NCBI GenBank assembly: GCA_002011425.1
Contig: MTNJ01000036.1
Coordinates: 86,981 to 150,980 of the forward strand
Origin: Candidatus Acetothermia bacterium JdFR-48
Lineage (GTDB): Bacteria; Bipolaricaulota; Bipolaricaulia; Bipolaricaulales; Bipolaricaulaceae
Length of the DNA stretch: 64,000 bases
Direction of reading: 5' to 3'
The position numbers were made by a program, and so were the translations under genes. The notes beneath the pieces are model-generated. The model saw only the letters and a program-made list of their open reading frames with translations. It was not told where the DNA came from and searched no databases. How positions within the stretch are numbered: the first letter of the stretch is position 1; each line of letters begins with the position of its first letter. This document shows positions 54,179 to 63,622 of the stretch, one piece after another.

Positions 54179-56255
54179 GGTTCGGATCTACTTTGGTATT
54201 AGTGGGGACCTCAGGGATGGCCGCGCGAAGCCGTTCCAACACCTCTTCATCCCCGCGGACGAGGATCTGGTACCGTTGCACCCCGCGCAAGGGGAGGAGC
54301 CGTGCCGGACCTAAGACCTCGAGTCCCTCCTTGGAGAGCGCCTTCGCATATCTACCCGCCCGTTCCTCCGCCTTCTTTCCCTCGAAGAGGAGCTTTACCA
54401 ACTTCCCGAAGGGGGGATACAGCAGTTCCCGACGGAAGGAGAGCTCCGCATCGTATAGCGCGCGGTAATTGCCACGGAGGGCGTAGGCAATGGCGTAATG
54501 ATCGGGGTTGTTCGTCTGTACGACGACCTCTCCGCGACGCTCCCCGCGGCCAGCTCGTCCCGCCGCGGCCAAAAGGAGTTGGAAAGTCCTCTCACCGGCG
54601 CGGAAGTCCGGCGCCGAGAGGAGCCCATCGGCATTTATCACCCCGACGAGGGTGATCCGGGGGAAATCTAGCCCCTTGCCGACCATCTGTGTCCCCACGA
54701 GGACGTCGACCGTCCCTTCCGCCAATGCCTGCAAGATCTCCGCCCGCCGCGGGGCGGTTTCGGCATCCAGCCGAGCCACCCGTGCCCGGGGGAAAAGCCG
54801 CTTCGCCTCGTACTCTACTCGCTCCGTTCCCATCCCGAAGAGGCGGAACTTCTGTCCACCGCACCGCGAGCACTTGGTCTCAGGATAAGAGTGGCCGCAG
54901 GCATGGCACCGGAAGCCCTTCTCCGCCAAGTGAAAGACGAGCGCTACCTCACACAGCCCACATCGGAGAACAGCCCCACAGTCACGGCACGCAGCCCCGG
55001 TGAAGAAGCCAATACGGTTGAGGAATAGAAGGATCTGTCCACCAGCGGAGAGATGGCGTTCCATGGCCTCCCGTAAGAACTCAGTAATGGCCTCTTCTGA
55101 CCCCAAGGGCACGGCCCGTACCTCCGGTGCTTCACCGGCCACCCGCTCTGATAGCTCGAGGAGCTCATATTCCCCCTGCTCCGCCCGGAAGTAGCTTTCC
55201 ACGCTCGGGGTGGCGGACCCGAGCAGCAGCCCTGCCCCTTCTGCCGCGGCGCGGAATTCCCCCACCTCACGGGCATGGTAGTGAGGGGCCATTTCCTCCT
55301 GCTTGTAGGCGGGCTCGTGTTCTTCGTCCAGGATGAAGAGGCCGAGTCGCCCGAAGGGAAGGAAGGCGGCGGAGCGGGTACCCACTGCTACACGGGTCTT
55401 TCCCCGCAGGATGTCCCCCCATGTGCGCCATCGTTCGCCTGGGGGCATCTCGCCGAAGTAGAGCCGTGGGGATACCTCGGCGCTTGATAGGGCATTCTGG
55501 ACCCGGGTCCAAAGTTGGGGCAGAAGGGACACCTCGGGCTCGAGGAATAGCACATCCCACCCTCGCTCCAGGGCGAACCGCGCTGCCCGCAGATATACCT
55601 CCGTCTTCCCCGCGGCCGGGGGGCCGAAGAGGAGGTACTTTCGACCGTGGCCGAGTCCGGAGATTACTGCTTCCAAGGCCTTTTCCTGGTCCGTGGTCAA
55701 TCGCACTCGCTTCGGCGCCTCCCGCAGGGGAAAGGAGAAGGGAAGGGATTCGGGTCGTAAGAGCCCTTTTCTCACAAGGGCCCGCACGGCGGACGGCGAT
55801 ATCCCAGTTTCAGCCCGCAGCATTCTCTCTTCCACCGGACCGGCCAGCGCCCGCTGCAGAGCTCTGGCCTGGGCGGGCGCGCGCACCTTCAGTTCTTCCA
55901 AGAATTCTTGGGCTTCACGGAGCGGCACCCCAAGGGCGAACCGCCGGGCCCGGACCCGAGCGGTCCGAGGGAGGGAACGTTCCAACGCCATTCCCAGCGA
56001 GACGAAATACCTTCGGGAGAGCTCCTCAAATAACGGAAGTTCCCAATAGGGAACCACGAGCCCCCCGTCATCGAGGACTGGTTGCAGTGACCCTCTGTGT
56101 TCAGGTTTCTCCCGCAGGGCAACGACGATCCCCCATAGGGTTCGCTTGCCCAATTTCACCTTCACCCGATGGCCCACTCCAAGCTGCATCCCCTCGGGAA
56201 TTTCATAGTCAAAGGGGCCTATCTTGGGGACGGGAAGGGCCACCTTGGCGATCAT
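54162..56255 (-). CDS. priA: Primosomal protein N' (replication restart helicase PriA)
   Basis: A 697-residue superfamily 2 helicase that reloads the replisome at stalled forks. Layout: N-terminal 3'-DNA-binding domain (MIAKVALPVPKIGPFDYEIPEGM), a winged-helix domain, then the helicase core with Walker A GPPAAGKTEVY (the usual TGSGKTEVY is altered) and DEEH box LDEEHEPAYKQE. The zinc-binding cysteine cluster CRDCGAVLRCGLC with CHACGHSYPETKCSRCGG is followed by helicase motifs V-VI (VGTQMVGKGLDFP, QLLLAAAGRAGRG). Length normal. Overlaps the MBL gene by 4 bases. Confidence 0.96.
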   Translation of the reverse strand: MIAKVALPVPKIGPFDYEIPEGMQLGVGHRVKVKLGKRTLWGIVVALREKPEHRGSLQPVLDDGGLVVPYWELPLFEELSRRYFVSLGMALERSLPRTARVRARRFALGVPLREAQEFLEELKVRAPAQARALQRALAGPVEERMLRAETGISPSAVRALVRKGLLRPESLPFSFPLREAPKRVRLTTDQEKALEAVISGLGHGRKYLLFGPPAAGKTEVYLRAARFALERGWDVLFLEPEVSLLPQLWTRVQNALSSAEVSPRLYFGEMPPGERWRTWGDILRGKTRVAVGTRSAAFLPFGRLGLFILDEEHEPAYKQEEMAPHYHAREVGEFRAAAEGAGLLLGSATPSVESYFRAEQGEYELLELSERVAGEAPEVRAVPLGSEEAITEFLREAMERHLSAGGQILLFLNRIGFFTGAACRDCGAVLRCGLCEVALVFHLAEKGFRCHACGHSYPETKCSRCGGQKFRLFGMGTERVEYEAKRLFPRARVARLDAETAPRRAEILQALAEGTVDVLVGTQMVGKGLDFPRITLVGVINADGLLSAPDFRAGERTFQLLLAAAGRAGRGERRGEVVVQTNNPDHYAIAYALRGNYRALYDAELSFRRELLYPPFGKLVKLLFEGKKAEERAGRYAKALSKEGLEVLGPARLLPLRGVQRYQILVRGDEEVLERLRAAIPEVPTNTKVDPNPMWIG

Positions 56256-57148
56256 GCTGCGCGACGGGAAAGGTAACGCAATACCCCGCGAATGTTCATC
56301 GATAGCTCCCCTTTTTCGTGGTCACTTCGGTAAGAAAACCTTTCTACCTCGGGATCGGAAAAGAGCCGCTCCAGGGCCCGCCATTCATCCCCGAAAGAAA
56401 CTCGTGCTGCTTCTATTTTCTTCACCCACCAACACAAGAACTCCTTGTACTCTTTCAGGAGCCTCGCGGGGTCCTTTCCGGGGCCGTAGTGGGTGTAGAG
56501 GAGGACCTCTGGCCTCAGTGCAGCCAGGCGGTCCAGTGTCTCGAGGGAACGCTCGAGATCGAAACTCGGGGGCGGGGTTGTGGGGTAAAGTTGTCCCTTG
56601 AAGTAGAGACCGGCGGCGTCACCGGTAAAGATTTCCCCCTTTTGAGGAAGAAAATAGCAAACATGATGCGGTGCGTGTCCGGGAGAGGGGATGACTTTTA
56701 CCTCGAGCTTGCCCACGCGGAACGACTCCACACCCGTAACTGGTATGAGCCGGTCGGGCGAAATCGGGACCGCGGTGCCGTAGAGGGGAAATTTCTTCCC
56801 CACGGCCTCCCGTACTGATGCGAGGAGATTTGTGGGGTCGATGAGGTGTTTCACCCCCCGTTCGTGAACCACCACCTGTACCTCGGGGAGCTCGTGCACG
56901 AGTGTCCCCGCTCCACCTGCGTGGTCAAGATGGATATGGGTGAGAAAAAGGTAGCGCACCGTGGCCCGCTTTATCCCCAGGTTCCCCAAGGTCCCCAACA
57001 CCCGAGGAGTGGCCAGTGAGGTTCCCGCCTCGATGAGAGCCACTTCACCCCCCTCATAGAGGATGTATACTCCACCGTAACGAGGAATCCCGAATTGGTA
57101 TGTGTCCAAAAAGCAAAGGCCTTCCCGCAACTTTTCCAAACCTTCCAT
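56252..57148 (-). CDS. Metallo-beta-lactamase-fold hydrolase (glyoxalase II-like)
   Basis: A 298-residue MBL-fold enzyme: metal site THIHLDHAGG (HxHxDH) near residue 70, a histidine in PSPGHAPHHV near 160, the bridging Asp in FTGDAAGL near 180 and the last histidine in YTHYG near 225. Family members hydrolyse thioesters, phosphodiesters or lactones; the substrate is not evident. ATG at 57148; a TTG two codons upstream is possible. Its stop overlaps priA's start (ATGA). Confidence 0.88.
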   Translation of the reverse strand: MEGLEKLREGLCFLDTYQFGIPRYGGVYILYEGGEVALIEAGTSLATPRVLGTLGNLGIKRATVRYLFLTHIHLDHAGGAGTLVHELPEVQVVVHERGVKHLIDPTNLLASVREAVGKKFPLYGTAVPISPDRLIPVTGVESFRVGKLEVKVIPSPGHAPHHVCYFLPQKGEIFTGDAAGLYFKGQLYPTTPPPSFDLERSLETLDRLAALRPEVLLYTHYGPGKDPARLLKEYKEFLCWWVKKIEAARVSFGDEWRALERLFSDPEVERFSYRSDHEKGELSMNIRGVLRYLSRRAA

Positions 57149-57205
57149 AATCAAGCCCAGTTTAACGCCTCTCCCTGGGCAAGGCCATCGAAGAAATCTG
57201 AAAAC

Positions 57206-58498
57206 TTACAAGAACCAACCGGTCTTGATCCCCAGGATGAGAAAGAGGGTCGCAATGAGACAGCTCAAGAAGGTGATCAATGTGGCCGAAGCGATCCAGT
57301 GACGGGAGGAGATGGGGTGCGGAGTGCGCTCAGACACGGAGATCACCACTACATTGGCCGTTGCCCCGATGGGCGTCGCGTTCCCTCCGAACCCTACCCC
57401 GAGCGCCAGGGCCCACCACAGGGGTGCCGTCAGCCCTCCTTGAGACCCTAGGGCCTTTATCACCGGAACCATTGCGATGGTGAAAGGGATGTTGTCCACC
57501 ACCGCTGACATCAGGGCGCTAAGCCACAGCACCGCCACGGAGGCGATGAGGACGCCGGAATGAGCGAGCAATCCCAGCTCCTGGGATATGAATCCCAAAA
57601 CCCCCGCGGACTCCAGTCCCCCTACTACGACGAAGAGGCCGATGAAGAAAAGGAGCACGTCCCAGTGGATGAGGTTCATTACCTCGTCGATCTTGGGTCT
57701 CACCCAGAGGAGCCCCACCGCAGCGCCGATCAAGGCCACGAGCCCCGGCGGGAAGTGCAGCGGCTCGTGAACGAAGTAGAGGAGGACCGTAAACCCCAGG
57801 ACGCAGAACATCTTCCACATGGTGGCCGGGGCCACCAATGCCCTCCGCGCGTCCAACCGCTGCAGGTTCTCCAAGTTCTCGGGCCTTTCCCGGAACTCTC
57901 GGCGGAAGATGAGGGGAAAAACGGCGGTGGAGACAGCAAGGACCGCAAGCACCACCGGTCCGAGATGGGTGAGGAATTCATTGAAGGAAAGGCCGGCAGC
58001 CGAGCCAATGATGATGTTGGGGGGATCTCCCACCAAGGTCGCTACCCCTCCGATATTGGATAATACCGCTTCTCCGAGGAGAAGGGGCACCGGGTTTATC
58101 CCCATTACCTCGGCGATGGAAACTGTGACCGGAGCCACGATCACTACCGTAGTCACGTTGTCGAGGACCGTGGAGACCAAGGCGGTGAACCAAGAGAGGC
58201 CCAAAAATAAAAGCCACGGCCGTCCACGGCTCACCCGCGAGAGCCTGATGGCGAAGTATTGAAAGGCACCGGTGGGTTGGATGATTCCAACGATGATCAT
58301 CATTCCTAACAGCAACCCGATGGTATTGAAGTCCACCGCCTCCATAGCTAGGTCGAAGTCATAGAAGTCAAGGCCGGTCCCCGCCGCTATCATCGCCACC
58401 GCCCCAGCCAGAGCAGCGATGGTCCGGTGGACCCTTCCCGAGAAGATTAGAGCATAAGTGGCGGCGAAGATAACACCGGCGACGATGGTGGGGATCAT
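57206..58498 (-). CDS. ArsB/NhaD-type ion transporter, copy 1
   Basis: A 430-residue membrane protein of the ion-transporter superfamily, with about 11-12 helices. Two pseudo-symmetric halves show the family motif with polar breaks: FTALVSTVLDNVTTVVIVAP followed by NIGGVATLVGDPPNIIIGSAAG in the first half, and LSALMSAVVDNIPFTIAMVPV followed by GFGGNATPIGATANVVVI in the second. Substrates in this family include Na+/H+, arsenite, silicate and dicarboxylates; none can be chosen here. ATG overlaps the stop of copy 2 by 4 bases. Confidence 0.9.
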   Translation of the reverse strand: MIPTIVAGVIFAATYALIFSGRVHRTIAALAGAVAMIAAGTGLDFYDFDLAMEAVDFNTIGLLLGMMIIVGIIQPTGAFQYFAIRLSRVSRGRPWLLFLGLSWFTALVSTVLDNVTTVVIVAPVTVSIAEVMGINPVPLLLGEAVLSNIGGVATLVGDPPNIIIGSAAGLSFNEFLTHLGPVVLAVLAVSTAVFPLIFRREFRERPENLENLQRLDARRALVAPATMWKMFCVLGFTVLLYFVHEPLHFPPGLVALIGAAVGLLWVRPKIDEVMNLIHWDVLLFFIGLFVVVGGLESAGVLGFISQELGLLAHSGVLIASVAVLWLSALMSAVVDNIPFTIAMVPVIKALGSQGGLTAPLWWALALGVGFGGNATPIGATANVVVISVSERTPHPISSRHWIASATLITFLSCLIATLFLILGIKTGWFL

Positions 58499-59820
58499 AC
58501 GTAGAACCCCGAGAGGATCCCCCAGACGACGAACAGAGTGCCCAGAGATAGACCCACGAACCAAGCCGGGATGCCTACGGTCATCCAACGCCGTGCATCG
58601 ATGGGTGTCTCGGTTCGTTCGGAGAGGGAGATGGTGACCACCGTGGCCGAAGAACCAATGGGGGTGGCCAGTCCCCCGAGGACCGCCCCGATGGCGAGAC
58701 TCCACCAGAGCGGGGTGAGATGTTCCGGAGACAACCCGAGTTGGGCCAAGCGTTGGAGCACTGGCACGAGGGCGATCACCAACGCCACGTTATCCACCAC
58801 TGCCGAGAGGATCCCCGCTCCCCAGAGGAGGATCACCGAAGCCACGAGGATATTCCCTTGAGCAAACTTTTGAAATAATTGGGCAAATTCACTGAGAAGC
58901 CCCACATGCTCCAGTCCCCCTACCAACACGAAGAGTGCCCCGTAGAAGAACACCGCGCTCCATTCCACTTCACCGAAGACCTTGCGCACGTCGGGACGTA
59001 CGACGATGAGGGAGAGGGCGGCTCCCAACATGGCCACGGTAGAGGGCTCGAGACTCAGCCATTGATGCGAGAGGTAGAGGAGGATCACGACGCCGAGGAC
59101 AAGGCTCATCCGTCGTGCCCCCACCGGATCCTCCAGGGCCTTCCGCGCGTCGATCTCCATCAACTTCTCCACGTTCTTGGGGTGTCGGCGGACGAAGTCG
59201 TGGAAGATGAGGAAGAAAACCGCAAGGGAACCGATCCACACTGTCAGAGCCACTGGCCCCAAATGCACGAGGAAGTCGATGAAGCCGAACCCAGACCCCG
59301 AACCGATGATGATGTTCGCCGGGTCTCCCACCAAGGTGGCAAGTCCCCCCATCACCGCGAACGCTGCCTCGGAAGTGAGAAAGGGCAGTGGCGAGAGGTC
59401 TAAGATATCGGCGATGGAGATGGTAAGAGGGGCGATGAGGACCATGGTGGTGACGTTGTCCAGGAACGCTGAGGCCCCGGCAGTGAAAGCGCCAAGGCCG
59501 CTCAAGAGGAGGAAGGGGCGTCCCCGAGAGGCTTGAGCGATCTTTATAGCCAGGAACTGGGTAGCACCGGTACCCTCGAGGATCACCACCATCACCATCA
59601 TTCCCACGACGAGGAACAGGGTCCCGAAGTCGATAGCTTCGAGGGCCGTGCCCTGATCGTAGAAGCCCAAAAAGGTCCCGGCGAGGACCATAGCCACAGC
59701 CCCAACCAGGGCGCCAATAGTGCGATGGAGCTTTTCAGTGAAGATGAGGATGTAGGCCGCGAGGAAGATTCCCAATGCTGCCCAGAGTTCGGGCGATCCT
59801 ACCGAAAGCTCCGTCTCCAT
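58495..59820 (-). CDS. ArsB/NhaD-type ion transporter, copy 2
   Basis: A 441-residue paralogue of the downstream gene with the same motif pair: FTAGASAFLDNVTTMVLIAP with GGLATLVGDPANIIIGSGSG, and AGILSAVVDNVALVIALVPV with GGLATPIGSSATVVTI. The two copies lie in tandem with a 4-base overlap, which suggests duplication followed by divergence, or an obligate pair. It starts one base after the Nudix stop and has no recognisable Shine-Dalgarno, so translation is probably coupled. Confidence 0.9.
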   Translation of the reverse strand: METELSVGSPELWAALGIFLAAYILIFTEKLHRTIGALVGAVAMVLAGTFLGFYDQGTALEAIDFGTLFLVVGMMVMVVILEGTGATQFLAIKIAQASRGRPFLLLSGLGAFTAGASAFLDNVTTMVLIAPLTISIADILDLSPLPFLTSEAAFAVMGGLATLVGDPANIIIGSGSGFGFIDFLVHLGPVALTVWIGSLAVFFLIFHDFVRRHPKNVEKLMEIDARKALEDPVGARRMSLVLGVVILLYLSHQWLSLEPSTVAMLGAALSLIVVRPDVRKVFGEVEWSAVFFYGALFVLVGGLEHVGLLSEFAQLFQKFAQGNILVASVILLWGAGILSAVVDNVALVIALVPVLQRLAQLGLSPEHLTPLWWSLAIGAVLGGLATPIGSSATVVTISLSERTETPIDARRWMTVGIPAWFVGLSLGTLFVVWGILSGFYV

Positions 59821-59821
59821 G

Positions 59822-60268
59822 TCAATTCTTCCCGGCGGGAGCGCCCCTCCCCCGCATCAGAACCTCGTCGGCCTCCTTCAACACCCCTCGCTGCTCGGGG
59901 TAGGTAAGGGTCGTGAGAGCCTCGACGAAGGAAAGCCATCGCATTTCCACGAGCTCCTCGTCGTTCAATATCCCTTCTTCATCGGTCTCGGCCAGGAAAT
60001 AGGTGACCTCTTTGTGGATGAGTTTTCCGTTGCGAATGAAGCTGTAATGTATAGTACGGGAAAAAGAGATCGGCCGAAGATCTCTTATTCCAACCTCTTC
60101 GGCCACTTCCCTGCGGGCAGCTTCTTCGGGGCTCTCTCCGGTTTCAATACGGCCCTTGGGGAATCCCCAGTGTCGGCCATTTCTATTGCGCACGAGGAGG
60201 TACTCGCGCTTTTCCCCCTGTTCCCGGAAAAGCACGTACCCCGCTGCCCTCTCGAACTCCCCCCTCAC
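59822..60268 (-). CDS. Nudix hydrolase (Ap4A hydrolase-like)
   Basis: A 148-residue protein with a perfect Nudix box GRIETGESPEEAARREVAEEVGI (GX5EX7REUXEEXGU) near residues 38-60. The preceding HWGFPKG and the conserved AAGYVLFRE opening match the bis(5'-nucleosyl)-tetraphosphatase branch. The GTG start overlaps the rpoB stop (GTGA). It occupies the position normally taken by rpoC. Confidence 0.93.
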   Translation of the reverse strand: MRGEFERAAGYVLFREQGEKREYLLVRNRNGRHWGFPKGRIETGESPEEAARREVAEEVGIRDLRPISFSRTIHYSFIRNGKLIHKEVTYFLAETDEEGILNDEELVEMRWLSFVEALTTLTYPEQRGVLKEADEVLMRGRGAPAGKN

Positions 60269-63200
60269 ACGATATCCAGCTCCTTGCCCTTTTGGTCATA
60301 GGCCTTGGGTGAGAGGCACAATCCTTGGAGCTCCCGCCACAGGACCTTGAAGGACTCGGGAATCCCGGGGCGCGGAAACTCCTCCCCCTTCAGGATCGCC
60401 TTGTAAAGTTGTACACGGCCCTTGGTGTCATCCGACTTGACCGTGAGCATCTCCTGGAGGAGTGAGGCCGCGCCGTATGCCTCCAAAGCCCAGACTTCCA
60501 TCTCTCCGAGACGCTGGCCGCCGAACTGGGCTTTGCCCCCGAGAGGCTGCTGGGTGATAAGGGCGTAGGGACCAGTGGAGCGGGCGTGGATCTTGTCGGC
60601 GGCGATATGCTCCAACTTCATGATGTACATGTATCCCACCGTGATCGGCTGCTCGAAGGGCTCACCGGTGCGACCGTCGCGTAGGCTCACTTTTCCGTCC
60701 TTCCTATCGCCGGCGTCGAGCCCCGCTTCCTCCCGTGCCTCGGTGAGTTCCTTGAGGATCTCACCCTCTTTCGCCCCATCGAAGGGCGGCGTGGCCGCCT
60801 TCTCGCCCCGGAGCTGGCATAACCACCCGAGGTGCGCCTCGAAGATCTGCCCCAGGTTCATCCGCGAGGGGACTCCCAATGGGTTGAGGATCACATCCAA
60901 CGGGGTCCCGTCGGGAAGAAACGGCATGTCTTCCACCGGGAGGATCCTGGCGATCACGCCCTTATTTCCATGGCGGCCAGCGAGCTTATCCCCCACTGCA
61001 ATAGGTCGCCGCTGTGCGACATACACCTTCACGAGTTCATTCACACCGGCCTCGAGCTCGTCCCCCGCCGCCCGGGAGAAGCGCTTTACTCGGATCACGG
61101 TGGCCGTCCCGGAGATGGGGGGCATGCGCAGGGAAGTATTGCGGAAGCTTTTCATCTTCTCACCGAAAATGGAACGGAAGATCTTCTCCTCGGGCGTGGG
61201 CTCGGCCTCGCCCTTGGGGGTGACCTTGCCCACGAGCACATCGCCGGTGCGAACCTCGGTTCCCACACGGATGATCCCGTGTTCGTCCAAATTCCGACGG
61301 TCCTTGTTGGAGAGGCCGGGGATATCGGCAGTGATCTCCTCGGGACCGAGCTTCGTTTCCTCCGCGGTCACCTCAAACTCCTGGACGTGGATGGAATCGA
61401 GGATGTTCTCCCGCACGAGCCGTTCGGAGATGACGATGGCGTCCTCATAGTTGTAGCCCTCGAACGGGAGGAACCCCACCAATAAGTTCGCCCCCAGGGC
61501 GAGTTCGCCCCCGTCGGTGGAGAGGGAGTCGGCGAGCACATCCCCCTTCTTGACCTTGTCTCCTGGCCATACGATGGGACGGTGGTGAACGATGGTATCC
61601 TGGTTGGAACGCTCGAAATTAGCGAGCCGGTAGATCCTCTTGCCCTTTTTCGTACGGACGACGATGTGGCAGGCATCGACCTTCTCCACGATCCCCTCTT
61701 CCTCGGCCACCACCACGGCTCCGGAGTCCACCGCCGCCACCCTTTCCATGCCCGTCCCCACGAGCGGGGCCTGGGGACGGAGGAGTGGGACAGCCTGACG
61801 TTGCATATTGGCACCCATGAGGGCGCGGTTCGCGTCGTCGTGCTCCAAGAAGGGGATGAGTGAGGCCGAGACTCCCACGGTGGCGTGGGGCGCGACCTCC
61901 ACGAAGTCCACCTCCTCCGGCGGCACGAAGCGGATCTCCTCGCGGCCGGTGCGCACAGGGACGAGATTCCCCTGGATACGCCCCTTTTCGTCGATGGGCA
62001 CCGTAGCGGGAGCAATGAGGTAACGCTCCTCCTCATCGGCCATGAGGTATACGATCTCCCCGGTGACCTTTCCTTTCTTCACCCGGACGTAGGGGGCCTC
62101 GAGGAAGCCGTAGTCGTTCACTCGCACGAAGACCGCCATAGAGGTGATGAGGCCGATGTTCTGGCCCTCCGGGGTCTCAATAGGACAGATGCGGGCATAG
62201 TGAGAGGGATGCACGTCCCGAACCTCGATCTTGGCACGCTTGGCCTGGGGGGATCCTCCCAGGGCGGAGAGCCTCCGCTTATGGGTGAGCTCGGAGAGCG
62301 GGTTAGTCTGCTCCAGGAACTGGGACAGGCGCCCCGTATAGAAGAGGGCGTTCACCGCGGCCTGGACTGTGCGGGCGGAGATGATCTTGCGGATTATGTC
62401 CTTGTCTTCTGGATCGTAGCGGGAGAGCTTGTCCTGGGCCACGCGGGCCATGCGCACGAGGCCCGCCCGCAGCGCCGACTGGGCCTGCTCGCCCGGGAGG
62501 CGAACACGTTTGTTCGCCAGATGATCCTTCTCGTCCAGGAGCCGAGGGTCCTCCGGCGCGCGCAGGAGCAATTCCACCGACCGGAAGATGTCCTCCGGGG
62601 TGAGGTAAGTCTCCTCGCGGTCGAGGCCGAGCTTTCGATTGAGCTTGAACCGACCGATCTTGGTGAGGCGGTACCGTTCGGGGTTGAAGTAGAAGTCTCG
62701 GAGGTATTCCTCCATCTGTGCTAATGAGGGCCTATCGGAGGGACGGAACCGGTGATAGATGTAGCGGATCGCCTCCTCCTGCGATTGGGTCTTGTCCTCG
62801 GAGAGTGACTTCTGGATCGCCGGGTGTACCAGGCGCAGGGTACGGCCCGCAGCCGCGGCGGCCTCGGCCCGGCCCTTGGTGAGCTCACTGCCCGCTTCCC
62901 ACCGCTCGTCCCCCACTTCCACGTCCTCGGCGAGCAACGCCCCCACTTTGTCCATGAGTTCCTCGGGGGAAACCTCGATGGAGTAACGCTTCAGAATCTC
63001 GGTGGTCTCCATCCCCAGGGCCCGCAGGAAGGTCGTCACCGGGACCTTGGCTCGCCGATCGAGGCTCGCCCGCAGGGTCCAACGTCTGAGATCCAGGTCG
63101 ATCTCGAGCCACGCCCCAAGCTCGGGAAGGAAGTGGGCCCGGAAGAGGGTCGGGCCCTCCTGGGTGATGTAGAGGCCCGGGGAGCGAGCGAGCTCGTTCA

Positions 63201-63576
63201 CGATCGCGTTCTGGGTGCCGTTAATGATGAAGGTAGCCCGTGAAGTCATGAGCGGAATGTCGGCCAAGTAGAGCTCCGTCTCCCGCACGACCTTCCCGTT
63301 CTCCCAGAGCCTGGCGGTGACCCGCAGAGGGGCGGCGTAGGTGAGCCCTTTGTCGAGGCACTCCTCTTCCGAATAGCGGGGTTCACCCAGCACAGGATCC
63401 ACAAGCTCCAAGTAGAGGTCATCTCGCCCCGGACAGCGGATGGGCGAGATCTCCTCGAAGAGCTCCCTGATACCCTCCTCGAGGAAACGCTCATAAGAGC
63501 GTCTCTGGCTCTCCAGGAGATATGGCGGCTCCATCCACCACCGGCAACGGCCGTACCAGCGCCTCACCTTCGTCAT
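60265..63576 (-). CDS. rpoB: DNA-directed RNA polymerase subunit beta
   Basis: A 1103-residue beta subunit (1113 if the GTG at 63606 is used), on the short side for bacteria, with no large lineage insertion in beta-i4 or beta-i9 positions. Recognised regions: NPLSELTHKRRLSALG (fork loop 2/rifampicin region), ETPEGQNIGLI, the VAPHATVGVSASLIPFLEHDDANRALMGANMQRQ stretch in two parts, EGYNYEDAIVISERLV, GRHGNKGVI and the C-terminal QRLGEMEVWALEAYGA. The GTG at 63606 sits directly on the GAGGAG site, leaving no spacer, so the ATG at 63576 is preferred but not certain. rplL precedes it as usual; rpoC does not follow. Confidence 0.97.
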   Translation of the reverse strand: MTKVRRWYGRCRWWMEPPYLLESQRRSYERFLEEGIRELFEEISPIRCPGRDDLYLELVDPVLGEPRYSEEECLDKGLTYAAPLRVTARLWENGKVVRETELYLADIPLMTSRATFIINGTQNAIVNELARSPGLYITQEGPTLFRAHFLPELGAWLEIDLDLRRWTLRASLDRRAKVPVTTFLRALGMETTEILKRYSIEVSPEELMDKVGALLAEDVEVGDERWEAGSELTKGRAEAAAAAGRTLRLVHPAIQKSLSEDKTQSQEEAIRYIYHRFRPSDRPSLAQMEEYLRDFYFNPERYRLTKIGRFKLNRKLGLDREETYLTPEDIFRSVELLLRAPEDPRLLDEKDHLANKRVRLPGEQAQSALRAGLVRMARVAQDKLSRYDPEDKDIIRKIISARTVQAAVNALFYTGRLSQFLEQTNPLSELTHKRRLSALGGSPQAKRAKIEVRDVHPSHYARICPIETPEGQNIGLITSMAVFVRVNDYGFLEAPYVRVKKGKVTGEIVYLMADEEERYLIAPATVPIDEKGRIQGNLVPVRTGREEIRFVPPEEVDFVEVAPHATVGVSASLIPFLEHDDANRALMGANMQRQAVPLLRPQAPLVGTGMERVAAVDSGAVVVAEEEGIVEKVDACHIVVRTKKGKRIYRLANFERSNQDTIVHHRPIVWPGDKVKKGDVLADSLSTDGGELALGANLLVGFLPFEGYNYEDAIVISERLVRENILDSIHVQEFEVTAEETKLGPEEITADIPGLSNKDRRNLDEHGIIRVGTEVRTGDVLVGKVTPKGEAEPTPEEKIFRSIFGEKMKSFRNTSLRMPPISGTATVIRVKRFSRAAGDELEAGVNELVKVYVAQRRPIAVGDKLAGRHGNKGVIARILPVEDMPFLPDGTPLDVILNPLGVPSRMNLGQIFEAHLGWLCQLRGEKAATPPFDGAKEGEILKELTEAREEAGLDAGDRKDGKVSLRDGRTGEPFEQPITVGYMYIMKLEHIAADKIHARSTGPYALITQQPLGGKAQFGGQRLGEMEVWALEAYGAASLLQEMLTVKSDDTKGRVQLYKAILKGEEFPRPGIPESFKVLWRELQGLCLSPKAYDQKGKELDIV

Positions 63577-63622
63577 AGGACAAAAGGGACCCTCGGGCCC
63601 CCTCACCTCCTCGAAAACTCGG

